From Bacteroidaceae bacterium (GTDB lineage: Bacteria > Bacteroidota > Bacteroidia > Bacteroidales > Bacteroidaceae), in contig JAGAZE010000021.1 of NCBI GenBank assembly GCA_017940185.1, forward strand, positions 54,560 to 118,559: a stretch of DNA of 64,000 bases, given 5' to 3'. Positions 1-7,037 of this stretch are shown here, in pieces. The position numbers were made by a program, and so were the translations under genes. The notes beneath the pieces are model-generated. The model worked only from the letters and a program-made list of their open reading frames with translations. It ran no database searches and was not told the DNA's origin. Position 1 is the first letter of the stretch. Each line of letters begins with the position of its first letter.

Positions 1-294
1 GAAGTCGTCGGCATCGTCCATCTTCACACACAAACCGAAGGTGCCATCGGTAGTTTCGAAGAATATGGCAGGTCGGTCAGTGTCGAGTCCGCTGTTGTCG
101 AATTGTTGCCATCCCAGCAGTTCTTCCACCAGTGCGGGCACCTCTTGCTGCATGCTACTGGCCAATGCAGGCAACTGCACCTCGGCCAATGCCGACACCT
201 TCTTGGGTATGGCATTGATGTAGTCGTCGTCGGAGCACGATGTGAGGTGCGCAAATACACCTGCGAGCATCAGGATGGTCATTAGGTGTTTCAT
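1..294 (-). CDS. Putative lipoprotein, C-terminus cut by window edge
   Basis: The reading frame starts at the ATG complementary to 292-294 and runs off the left edge, so only the first 98 residues are visible. The N-terminus is a short hydrophobic signal ending in a cysteine followed by Ser and three Asp residues (TSC-SDDD), which reads as a lipobox with an outer-membrane sorting context typical of Bacteroidota. The mature part begins with a YINAIPKKVSALAEV stretch that resembles the start of DUF4836-type lipoproteins; this family match is from memory and only moderate. It lies 25 bp downstream of rsmE on the same strand and is probably the last visible gene of that operon. Function unknown. 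Confidence 0.7.
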   Translation of the reverse strand, partial: MKHLMTILMLAGVFAHLTSCSDDDYINAIPKKVSALAEVQLPALASSMQQEVPALVEELLGWQQFDNSGLDTDRPAIFFETTDGTFGLCVKMDDADDF

Positions 295-319
295 AGGTCT
301 TGACATAGAGGTGAGGGCA

Positions 320-1075
320 TTATGCGTGTGTTATTCTGTTGTGCAGGTTCATCATCATGTGTCCAACGAGTGCTGCTGTCTCTGTACGCAGTCGGCTTTC
401 GCCCAGTGTCACGGGCAGAATACCATGTTGCACTGCGCTTTCCACTTCATCGGTGGCGAAGTCGCCCTCGGGTCCTACCATGAGTGTGAGTCGCTGGCAT
501 TGCGGGTGCTCACCGAGCCACCGGTGCAGGTCTTGGCGCGGTTGTTCGTTGTAGCAGTGTGCTATAAAGGTGGCGCTGTCATTGCCATGTGTGAGAGTCT
601 GTGCTACCTGCTGTTGCACGAATTGCCCGTAAGGCATCATGTCGTTGATTTTTGGCAGGTATGCGTTACGGCTCTGCTTCATGGCTGCCACCACGATGTT
701 GCGCATGCGGTCGAGACGCAGGGTGGTACGCTCTGAGAAGCGACAGCGCAGGAAGGTCACCTCGTCGATGCCTATCTCTGTGGCTTTCTCCAGCAGCCAC
801 TCTATGCGGTCGATATGCTTTGTGGGTGCTATAGCCAGGTGCACATAGCCTGTCCATGTGCGTTGCATGTGCTGTGTCGCCACGATACGGTAGGAGCAGT
901 GCTTGTTGGAGACCTCGTCGACGACGGCTTCCAGCTGCTGTCCTTCACCGTCGAGCAACCACAGCGTGTCGCCCTTCGTCATGCGGAGTGCGCGCACGGC
1001 ATGGCGTGCCTCGTCGGCGGGCAACTCGCCCGTCTCGGCAGCATGGGGTACGTAGAAGGTGTGTCGCTCTTTCAT
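320..1075 (-). CDS. rsmE: 16S rRNA (uracil-1498-N3)-methyltransferase RsmE
   Basis: The 251-residue protein has the usual RsmE length. The N-terminal PUA-like part opens with HTFYVPHA and has the EARHAVRALRM stretch. The C-terminal SPOUT knot is recognised by MVGPEGDF (most family members have GPEGGF; the Asp here is a small deviation) and LGESRLRTETAAL. Family members methylate N3 of U1498 in 16S rRNA of assembled 30S subunits using S-adenosylmethionine. The start lies 12 bp after the stop of the bifunctional nuclease gene, so the two are likely co-transcribed. The call is firm on motifs. Confidence 0.95.
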   Translation of the reverse strand: MKERHTFYVPHAAETGELPADEARHAVRALRMTKGDTLWLLDGEGQQLEAVVDEVSNKHCSYRIVATQHMQRTWTGYVHLAIAPTKHIDRIEWLLEKATEIGIDEVTFLRCRFSERTTLRLDRMRNIVVAAMKQSRNAYLPKINDMMPYGQFVQQQVAQTLTHGNDSATFIAHCYNEQPRQDLHRWLGEHPQCQRLTLMVGPEGDFATDEVESAVQHGILPVTLGESRLRTETAALVGHMMMNLHNRITHA

Positions 1076-1087
1076 GGTGGTGAGGGG

Positions 1088-1654
1088 CTACTGTTGTTGT
1101 GTTTCTGTTGTCGTTGCATCGGCATTGCGTCGTCGTATCTCGTCGCGCAGTCGTGATGCTTGTTCAAATGCCTCATCGTCGATGGCCTGCTGCAAGGCCT
1201 CTTCCAGCATGTGCAGTGGCAGTGAGTTGAGCGGTATGCGCACGCTCTGCCCATTCTCTTGCAGGGCGATGCTCTGCCGGCGGAAGAGGTTGTCTTCAAT
1301 ATATATAGGAATGTCGCTCACCAGTGCCAGCAGCACGGCATCGCTGGCGCGCAGGGCATAGGCGGTGCTGTGGGTCTCGTCGTAGAGAAACACCACGTAC
1401 TGCTCGTCCTGCATGTTGCTGAAGAGTATGCGATAGGTGGTGTCGTCGCGGCGGCGTATCACTGTCCACAGCACCTCGGGCAGCTGCCGTGCGGTGTCAA
1501 CGCCTTCCATCTGGCGCTGTTTGATGTGTTCCACCATGCGTCGTTCGCACACGATGGAGATGCCTCGCCTACTTTCGCGGTCGATGAGCAGTATCACACC
1601 GAGGTCGTCGGCGCCGGCTATAGTGTTGGCATCCAGAAAGTAGAGGCGTGTCAT
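1088..1654 (-). CDS. Bifunctional nuclease (BFN/DUF151) family protein with UVR motif
   Basis: This 188-residue protein has a BFN (DUF151) domain over roughly residues 1-145, with the stretches GVILLIDRESRRGISIV and VVFLYDETHSTAYALRASDAVLLAL. It ends in a UVR-like helical hairpin (EALQQAIDDEAFEQASRLRDEI, about residues 150-175) and a Thr/Gln-rich tail. Proteins of this architecture are widespread in Bacteroidota next to nucleoside permease genes. The bifunctional DNase/RNase activity is known for a plant homologue; here it is inferred. The gene sits between the permease and rsmE, all on the minus strand, with a strong hairpin separating it from the permease. Confidence 0.88.
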   Translation of the reverse strand: MTRLYFLDANTIAGADDLGVILLIDRESRRGISIVCERRMVEHIKQRQMEGVDTARQLPEVLWTVIRRRDDTTYRILFSNMQDEQYVVFLYDETHSTAYALRASDAVLLALVSDIPIYIEDNLFRRQSIALQENGQSVRIPLNSLPLHMLEEALQQAIDDEAFEQASRLRDEIRRRNADATTTETQQQ

Positions 1655-1691
1655 GGCATTGGGAGTATCTGTGCGTGGCGTTGTGAGTAGT

Positions 1692-1726
1692 CATCCCCGA
1701 TGCCTTGCAGTGCGGCATCGGGGATG
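1692..1726 (-). terminator. Perfect 13-bp hairpin between permease and BFN gene
   Basis: Positions 1692-1704 (CATCCCCGATGCC) and 1714-1726 are exact reverse complements separated by a 9-nt loop. It lies 22 bp past the permease stop codon. There is no clear T-run on the minus strand, so it may act as a partial terminator or an mRNA-stabilising 3' structure rather than a full rho-independent terminator. Confidence 0.6.
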
Positions 1727-1748
1727 TTGTCGTTGCATGTGTACGGTT

Positions 1749-3032
1749 CTATCCTTTCAGGTGCTCCTTCTTGGGATGGAAGAGCAGTGCGAAGAGTATG
1801 CCTACCACGAGAGCATAGCCTGCGAAGATATACCAGCATGTAGACCAGTCGCCTACGGTGCATCCGCTGGCTACGTCGTAGTGCGTCTTACTGTTGATGA
1901 TGGCCTGCGCTCCGAGGGTACCTATGGTGGCGCCTATACCGTTGGTCATCAGCATGAAGAGTCCCTGCGCACTTGAGCGTATCGACATGTCGGTGCTCTT
2001 TTCCACGAAGAGCGACCCCGAGATATTGAAGAAGTCGAATGCCACGCCGTAGACGATGCAGGAGAGCACAAAGAGCAGCACGCCTGGCATGCCGGGATTG
2101 CCTGCTCCGAAGAGTCCGAAGCGGAGCACCCATGCAAACATGGCGATGAGCATCACGTTCTTGATGCCGAAACGCTTCATGCAGAACGGAATGAGCAGTA
2201 TGCAGAGCGTCTCACTGATTTGCGACAGCGAGATGAGCATGTTGGAGTGTTGCACGCCGAAGGTGTCGGCATACTGCGGTTCTGCACCGAAGCTGAAGAT
2301 GAAGGTATTGGCAAAGCCGTTGGTGATTTGCAGGCTTACGCCGAGCAGCATGGAGAAGATGAAGAACACTGCCATCTCCTTGCGTTTGAACAGTGTGAAG
2401 GCACGCAGACCCAGTGCCTCGACAAACGACTTCTTGTCGCCGCTCTTGTTGATGGGGCAGTTGGGCAGTGTGAACGACAGTCCGAAGAGGATGATGCTCA
2501 GCACACCGGAGGTAATAAACTGGTTTTGGTTGTCTTGGAATCCTGTAAGGTCAACAAACCACATGGTGAGAATGAATCCCACTGTTCCGAAAACGCGTAT
2601 GGGTGGGAATGCGCTTACGGGATCGAGGTTGGCTTGTGTAAGCGCGTTGTACGACACCGAGTTGTTGAGTGCCAGTGTGGGCATGTAGAATGCCACGCTG
2701 ATGGTGTAGAGCAGGAAGAGTATTCCGAACTTCACGTTGCCTGGTCCTGCCGAGAGGCCATACATGGCTGCGGCTATCATAAACGCACCTGCGATGAGGT
2801 GGCAGAGTCCGAGCAGGCGCTGGGCAGGAATCCAACGGTCGGCCACGATACCCATCAGCGCGGGCATGAAGATCGACACGATGCCTTGCACACTGTAGAA
2901 CCAGCCTATCTCGGTGGAAAAGCCCAGGTTGCTCAGGTAGCGACCCATGCAGGTGAGATAGGCACCCCAGACGGCAAACTGGAGGGCATTCATCAGCGTA
3001 AGCTGAATTTTCAGATTGAGAGAGTTTTGCAT
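1749..3032 (-). CDS. Nucleoside permease (NupG-like, MFS)
   Basis: The 427-residue protein is almost wholly hydrophobic with about 12 predicted membrane spans. It matches the nucleoside:H+ symporter (NupG/XapB) branch of the major facilitator superfamily: an N-terminus reading LKIQLTLMNALQFAVWGAY, then GRYLSNLGFSTEIGWFYSVQG and the MGIVADRW loop. It would import nucleosides, or possibly sugars, across the inner membrane by proton symport. It follows galM by 49 bp in an apparent GH2-galM-permease operon, which suggests uptake of a product released by the upstream glycosidase; the substrate is not decided by the sequence. Confidence 0.88.
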   Translation of the reverse strand: MQNSLNLKIQLTLMNALQFAVWGAYLTCMGRYLSNLGFSTEIGWFYSVQGIVSIFMPALMGIVADRWIPAQRLLGLCHLIAGAFMIAAAMYGLSAGPGNVKFGILFLLYTISVAFYMPTLALNNSVSYNALTQANLDPVSAFPPIRVFGTVGFILTMWFVDLTGFQDNQNQFITSGVLSIILFGLSFTLPNCPINKSGDKKSFVEALGLRAFTLFKRKEMAVFFIFSMLLGVSLQITNGFANTFIFSFGAEPQYADTFGVQHSNMLISLSQISETLCILLIPFCMKRFGIKNVMLIAMFAWVLRFGLFGAGNPGMPGVLLFVLSCIVYGVAFDFFNISGSLFVEKSTDMSIRSSAQGLFMLMTNGIGATIGTLGAQAIINSKTHYDVASGCTVGDWSTCWYIFAGYALVVGILFALLFHPKKEHLKG

Positions 3033-3081
3033 AACAGTTTGATATTTGTTTGTAATTAGTTTTTCATTTTACTGTCGGTCT

Positions 3082-4227
3082 TCACTTTTTCTTCTCCACA
3101 CTGAAGCGGTAGATGGTGGTAGAGGAGTACGTTTCTCCGGGTCGCAGCACGGTAGAGGGATAGTCCTTGCAGTTGGGCGAGTTGGGATAGTGTTGCGGTT
3201 CCACGCAGAAGGCGCTGCGACGTGGATAGGCGATGCCATACTTGCCTTTCACCTTTCCGTCGAGGAAGTTGCCTACGTAGAACTGCACTCCCGGCTCTGT
3301 CGTCATCAGCTCGAGTGTGATGCCCGTGGCGGGCGATGTGGCTCGCAGTGCTACCTTCTGCAGGTCGCCGCCTGTGGTGAGCACATAGTTGTGGTCGTAG
3401 CCGTGACCGTTCTTCAGCTGCGCGAAGTCGGCATTGATGTCTTGTCCGATGGCTTTGGCTTTGCGGAAGTCCATCGGCGTGCCTTCCACCTTCATCAACG
3501 TGCCATCAGTCATGAATGTCGAGTCGATGGGCGTGATGGCATCGGCGTTGATGGTCATCACGGTGTTGAGAATGTCGGTTGCTCCGTCACCGTTGAGGTT
3601 GAAGTAGCTATGGTTGGTAAGGTTCACGATGGTTGGCTTATCGGTGGTGGCGGTATATTCCACCTTCAGCTCGTTGTTGTCGGTGAGTGTGTAGAGCACC
3701 TTCACTTCGAGTGTTCCGGGAAATCCTGCCGTGCCGTCTTCGTCGGTGAGTGTCAGCGCCAGTGTCTGGTCGTCCATCTGGTTGCCGTTCCACACGCGGT
3801 GGTGATATCCCACATCTCCTCCGTGCAGGCAGTGCCCGTAGTTGTTTTGCGGCAGTTGGTATTCCTTGCCGTCGAGTGTGAACCGTCCGTTGGCAATGCG
3901 GTTGCCGTATCGTCCGATGAGTGCTCCGAAGTTGCCGTCTATGTGCACATAGTCGGCCAGCGAGTCGTGTCCGAGCACCACGTCGCGCATCTTTCCGTCG
4001 CGGTCGGGCACGAGTATTGCCACGATGCGTCCGCCGTAGTTGGTCACCTGTACCTCCATGCCGTTCTTGTTGCGCAGGGTGAACAAGCCAACCTTCTTTC
4101 CTTGCAGGGTGTCTTCAAAATTTTCGCCCTTCACGCCGAGTTGTTCGGCAGTAGACTTCTTCTCGCCGCAGGCACCCATCATGAGGGCGGACAGCACTAC
4201 GGCTGCGAGTAGCTTCATTGTCTTCAT
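3082..4227 (-). CDS. Aldose 1-epimerase (mutarotase), lipoprotein
   Basis: This 381-residue protein starts with a lipoprotein signal ending in MMGAC, so it is likely anchored in a membrane facing the periplasm. The rest is a full GalM-type beta-sandwich: GRYGNRIANGRF, the HGGDVGYHHRVW segment with catalytic-type histidines, NHSYFNLNG, and TTEPGVQFYVGN carrying the likely catalytic glutamate. GalM interconverts alpha and beta anomers of hexoses such as galactose. The gene begins 2 bp after the GH2 stop codon, so they are clearly one transcription unit, consistent with handling sugar freed from a beta-galactoside-type substrate outside the cytoplasm. Confidence 0.93.
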   Translation of the reverse strand: MKTMKLLAAVVLSALMMGACGEKKSTAEQLGVKGENFEDTLQGKKVGLFTLRNKNGMEVQVTNYGGRIVAILVPDRDGKMRDVVLGHDSLADYVHIDGNFGALIGRYGNRIANGRFTLDGKEYQLPQNNYGHCLHGGDVGYHHRVWNGNQMDDQTLALTLTDEDGTAGFPGTLEVKVLYTLTDNNELKVEYTATTDKPTIVNLTNHSYFNLNGDGATDILNTVMTINADAITPIDSTFMTDGTLMKVEGTPMDFRKAKAIGQDINADFAQLKNGHGYDHNYVLTTGGDLQKVALRATSPATGITLELMTTEPGVQFYVGNFLDGKVKGKYGIAYPRRSAFCVEPQHYPNSPNCKDYPSTVLRPGETYSSTTIYRFSVEKKK

Positions 4228-4229
4228 GG

Positions 4230-6068
4230 TTATGGTATGCTATGGATTACTCTCTGGTTGATACTGCGCAGGCGTTGTTCGTCCATCTTCACCACCTTGC
4301 GGTCGTAGGTCATGATGCCGTTCACCTCCACTTCGCAGTCGGTGGTCTGTGTGTATACGCCGCCGCAGTAGCCCTTGTGTGCCAGGTCGATGAGCATGTC
4401 GGCCAGCTCTTCATACTTATCGGTCACCTCCTTGCTACTCTTGTATTGCACATAGCCCCAGTTGTCTTTTGACTCCACCCACACATGGCCTTCTATGGGG
4501 AGTCCGATGCCTCCGTACTCACCCATCACGTTGGCGCGGTTGCCGTCGAAAAGGTGGCACTTCGGTTCGGGGTAGTTGTGCATGTCTGTGATGTCGCCGC
4601 AGTCGTAGATATTTCCTCCGCTGGCCGGGTTGATGAGGTGGTAGGGGTCGTACTGCTTTGTCCATGCCACCACTTCATCGGTCTTAAACTGTCCCCATGC
4701 TTCGTTGAAGGGCACCCACACGGCGATGCAGGGATGTGAGCGCAGCTCGTCGATGATTTCCTTCCACTCTTTGTAGAAGTTGGCCTCACTCTCTGCCGAG
4801 CGTCGCGACGGTGTGCCGTTGTAGTATGTCGGCGAGGTGGGTTGCCAGCGCTGGTTGTTGCTGTAGTCGCCGCTGGGCATGTCTTGCCACACGATGATGC
4901 CCACCTTGTCGCAATAGGCATACCACGTACGCGGTTCCACCTTCACGTGCTTACGTATCATGTTGAATCCCCACTGCTTGGTCTTGTCAATATCGTAGAT
5001 CATCGCCTCGTAGGTGGGTGGTGTGTATAGTCCGTCGGGCCACCATCCCTGGTCGAGCGGTCCGAAGTGGAAGATGTCTTTGTTGTTGAGTTGCAGCCGC
5101 ACGTAGCCGTCGGCATCGCGTCGTGTCGATACTTTGCGCATGGCCACGTAGCTCTTCACGCGATCGAGTGTGCGTCCGTCTTGTGAGAGCACCACCTCCA
5201 TGTCGTAGAGGTTGGGGGCATCGGGACTCCACAGGCGGAATCCTGCCGGCATGTCCACCGTCACCTTCTCGCCCGCCAGTGCCTTGCCGCTGGCTATCAC
5301 CTTGCCTCCGTCGAGTATACGCACCTCGGCCAGCGTGGGTTGCTGCGCATTGCTGCTGCGCACGTCAATCTCTACAGTGCCGGCATCGATGTCGGGCACG
5401 GTCACCATGTCGGCTATATGCGTGCGCTCCACGGGTTCCATCCACACCGTCTGCCATATGCCGCTCACGGGAGTATACCATATTCCGTGGGGTTTCATGC
5501 GCTGCTTACCCACTGGCTGAAAGCCGCGCTCGGTGGCATCGGCCACGCGCACCACCACCTCGTTGTCGCCCTTCTGCAGGGCAGCGGTGATGTTGAGTTG
5601 GAAGGCGGTGTACCCTCCGGTATGACTGCCCACCTTCACGCCGTTCACCCACACGTCGGCGCGCCAGTCGACGGCATCGAAGTTGAGCAGCACGTCCTTA
5701 CCCTTCCATGCCGCAGGTACAGTGAAGGTGCGACGATACCACAGTTCGTGCTTGTCGTCAAGCGAGCGCCCCACACCCGACAGGCTCGACTCCACACAAT
5801 AGGGTACAAGTATCTTGCCTTCCCACTGCGAGGGACGCCGTGAACCTTTTTCGCTGATGGCATAGTCCCACAGTCCGTTGAGGTTGTTCCACTCTCCGCG
5901 CTGCAGCAGCGGACGCGGATACACGTTCCAAGGCTTATCGGCTGTGAGACTCTCGCCCCACTGCGACTTTATCTTATCGCCCACCGGCGACCACGACTGA
6001 GCTGCGACAGACAAGCTCACACAGCATAGCATAGCGAGAGCCATACACTGACGGTACATCTTTTTCAT
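4230..6068 (-). CDS. Secreted glycoside hydrolase family 2 enzyme
   Basis: The 612-residue protein has a signal peptide ending at VAAQ and the three N-terminal GH2 modules: a sugar-binding jelly roll (LNGLWDYAI ... DAVDWRADVWVNGVKVGSHTGGY), an immunoglobulin-like domain, and a TIM barrel. The barrel holds the acid/base motif FNEAWG with Glu456 and the nucleophile GEYGG with Glu517. It is shorter than E. coli LacZ and lacks the C-terminal domains. Beta-galactosidase is the commonest activity in such proteins, but beta-glucuronidase or beta-mannosidase cannot be excluded. It is the first gene of an operon with galM and a permease, behind a promoter at about 6131-6161. Confidence 0.92.
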   Translation of the reverse strand: MKKMYRQCMALAMLCCVSLSVAAQSWSPVGDKIKSQWGESLTADKPWNVYPRPLLQRGEWNNLNGLWDYAISEKGSRRPSQWEGKILVPYCVESSLSGVGRSLDDKHELWYRRTFTVPAAWKGKDVLLNFDAVDWRADVWVNGVKVGSHTGGYTAFQLNITAALQKGDNEVVVRVADATERGFQPVGKQRMKPHGIWYTPVSGIWQTVWMEPVERTHIADMVTVPDIDAGTVEIDVRSSNAQQPTLAEVRILDGGKVIASGKALAGEKVTVDMPAGFRLWSPDAPNLYDMEVVLSQDGRTLDRVKSYVAMRKVSTRRDADGYVRLQLNNKDIFHFGPLDQGWWPDGLYTPPTYEAMIYDIDKTKQWGFNMIRKHVKVEPRTWYAYCDKVGIIVWQDMPSGDYSNNQRWQPTSPTYYNGTPSRRSAESEANFYKEWKEIIDELRSHPCIAVWVPFNEAWGQFKTDEVVAWTKQYDPYHLINPASGGNIYDCGDITDMHNYPEPKCHLFDGNRANVMGEYGGIGLPIEGHVWVESKDNWGYVQYKSSKEVTDKYEELADMLIDLAHKGYCGGVYTQTTDCEVEVNGIMTYDRKVVKMDEQRLRSINQRVIHSIP

Positions 6069-6130
6069 ATTTGATTTAGGTTATGGTGTTTAGTGTCGGG
6101 GCACACTTGGTTGTGCACGTATCTTTCGCG

Positions 6131-6161
6131 CAAAGTTAGGCAAAACTCCACACCATGCCAA
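6131..6161 (-). promoter_or_regulatory. Bacteroidota-type promoter of GH2 operon
   Basis: On the minus strand a TAACTTTG box (6131-6138) fits the -7 consensus TAnnTTTG, with TTG (6159-6161) 20 nt upstream as a -33 element. Transcription would start near 6125, giving a leader of about 55 nt before the GH2 start at 6068. Confidence 0.6.
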
Positions 6162-6302
6162 CTTTCGCTGCTCTTTTTTGCTCTACAACAGCGAACTTAC
6201 GGTCTTTTGAACTGAAGAGGTGCATTTTTGTTCCTCCACATTGAACCAAGACTTAGCATCTGAGACAACACACGTACATTGCTCAAAAGATGATTCTCAT
6301 TT

Positions 6303-6536
6303 TTTGCCTGCACGCTTGCACTAACGCACCTAAACCGCTGACTTCCAGCCTCCTGTAAGGTGCAGGCAACTTTTTTGCCTACACTGTGCTTGCACTCCAG
6401 CGGAGAGGGGGGGGGGAGAAAGGAGGCGGAGAGAAGGCAAAGTGCAAGCACAGTGCAAGCAAAAAAATCTGCTTGCACTTCGCAACATACTGACCATCAG
6501 TGCACTTATAGTGCTTAGTGCAAGCGTGCAGGCAAA
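6303..6536. repeat. Nested inverted-repeat element of about 234 bp
   Basis: The outer arms are 6303-6329 and 6511-6536. They are reverse complements except for one inserted base. The inner arms are 6371-6396 and 6441-6466, matching at 24 of 26 positions. The centre holds a run of ten G residues in a purine-rich stretch (about 6401-6433). No open frame here resembles a protein. The geometry fits a small non-autonomous mobile element (MITE-like) or a very long hairpin; no target-site duplication could be settled by eye. Confidence 0.7.
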
Positions 6537-6580
6537 TTACGAAAAACTTTTTCTGTGGCAGGATGGCAAGTATTGTCTCA

Positions 6581-6690
6581 TTGCACTCCAACTGTTGCCT
6601 AATTGCATTGCAACTGTTGCCCAATCACCCTGCAATTGAGGCCCAATCACACTCCAACTGTTGCCCAACCGCACTGCAATCGGGCTACAC
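6581..6690. repeat. 22-bp tandem repeat, about 4.5 copies
   Basis: Units start at 6581, 6603, 6625 and 6647, with a degenerate partial copy from 6669. Each unit reads roughly TTGCACTCCAACTGTTGCC plus CAA, with changes concentrated in the first four bases and in the third copy. There are no spacers of CRISPR size between units. The array sits between the nested inverted repeat and the promoter of the porin operon. Confidence 0.8.
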
Positions 6691-6756
6691 TTGCAAAGAG
6701 GGTGAGGAGTGTACGAATAAAAGGTGAGAAAACGTGCTGTTACTGAAAAAACTCAC

Positions 6757-6764
6757 TATCTTTG
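6757..6764 (+). promoter_or_regulatory. Promoter -7 box for membrane protein/porin operon
   Basis: TATCTTTG fits the Bacteroidota -7 consensus TAnnTTTG. Transcription would begin near 6770, giving a short leader of about 40 nt to the ATG at 6813. No convincing -33 TTG was found at the ideal distance. Confidence 0.55.
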
Positions 6765-6812
6765 CCGCGTAAATAAAATAGGGTGTGCCTTGCTGGCATG
6801 CTCCGCTTGCTT

Positions 6813-7037
6813 ATGAACAATTCTGATGCCCTCTCCCGCACAGCCGGCAGTAGCCGCAAGCCGCGCAGCCGCGACCGGCACTTTGCCATACGCCAAGTGC
6901 TCAACATCATCTTCATGCTCATGGCCGTCGTGGGCGTATGCCTCTACCTGCTGAGTGATAAGACAGTAGGCACCATCGTGGTGCTGATTGCCATCGTGGT
7001 GAAGATGGCCGAATGCGTATTGAGAATGCTACGATGA
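6813..7037 (+). CDS. Small two-span membrane protein upstream of porin
   Basis: The 74-residue product begins MNNSDALSRT, has a basic N-terminal third (KPRSRDRHFAIRQ) and two hydrophobic segments (LNIIFMLMAVVGVCLYLL and TVGTIVVLIAIVVKM). In-frame GTG (6783) and ATG (6798) codons lie upstream, but the ATG at 6813 gives a natural cytosolic basic leader and is preferred. The stop overlaps the porin start in an ATGA arrangement (7034-7037), which indicates translational coupling. Similar small proteins precede Porin_10 genes in other Bacteroidota (family memory, not searched). Function unknown; a role in envelope assembly is only a guess from position. Confidence 0.75.
   Translation: MNNSDALSRTAGSSRKPRSRDRHFAIRQVLNIIFMLMAVVGVCLYLLSDKTVGTIVVLIAIVVKMAECVLRMLR

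Noticed and set aside
6197-6639. Short Cys-rich frames on both strands in the repeat-rich gap
   Set aside because: They are built entirely from the inverted repeats and have no start context; the repeat explains them.
6581-6690. CRISPR array
   Set aside because: Units of 22 bp are directly adjacent with no unique spacers and no cas genes in the window.
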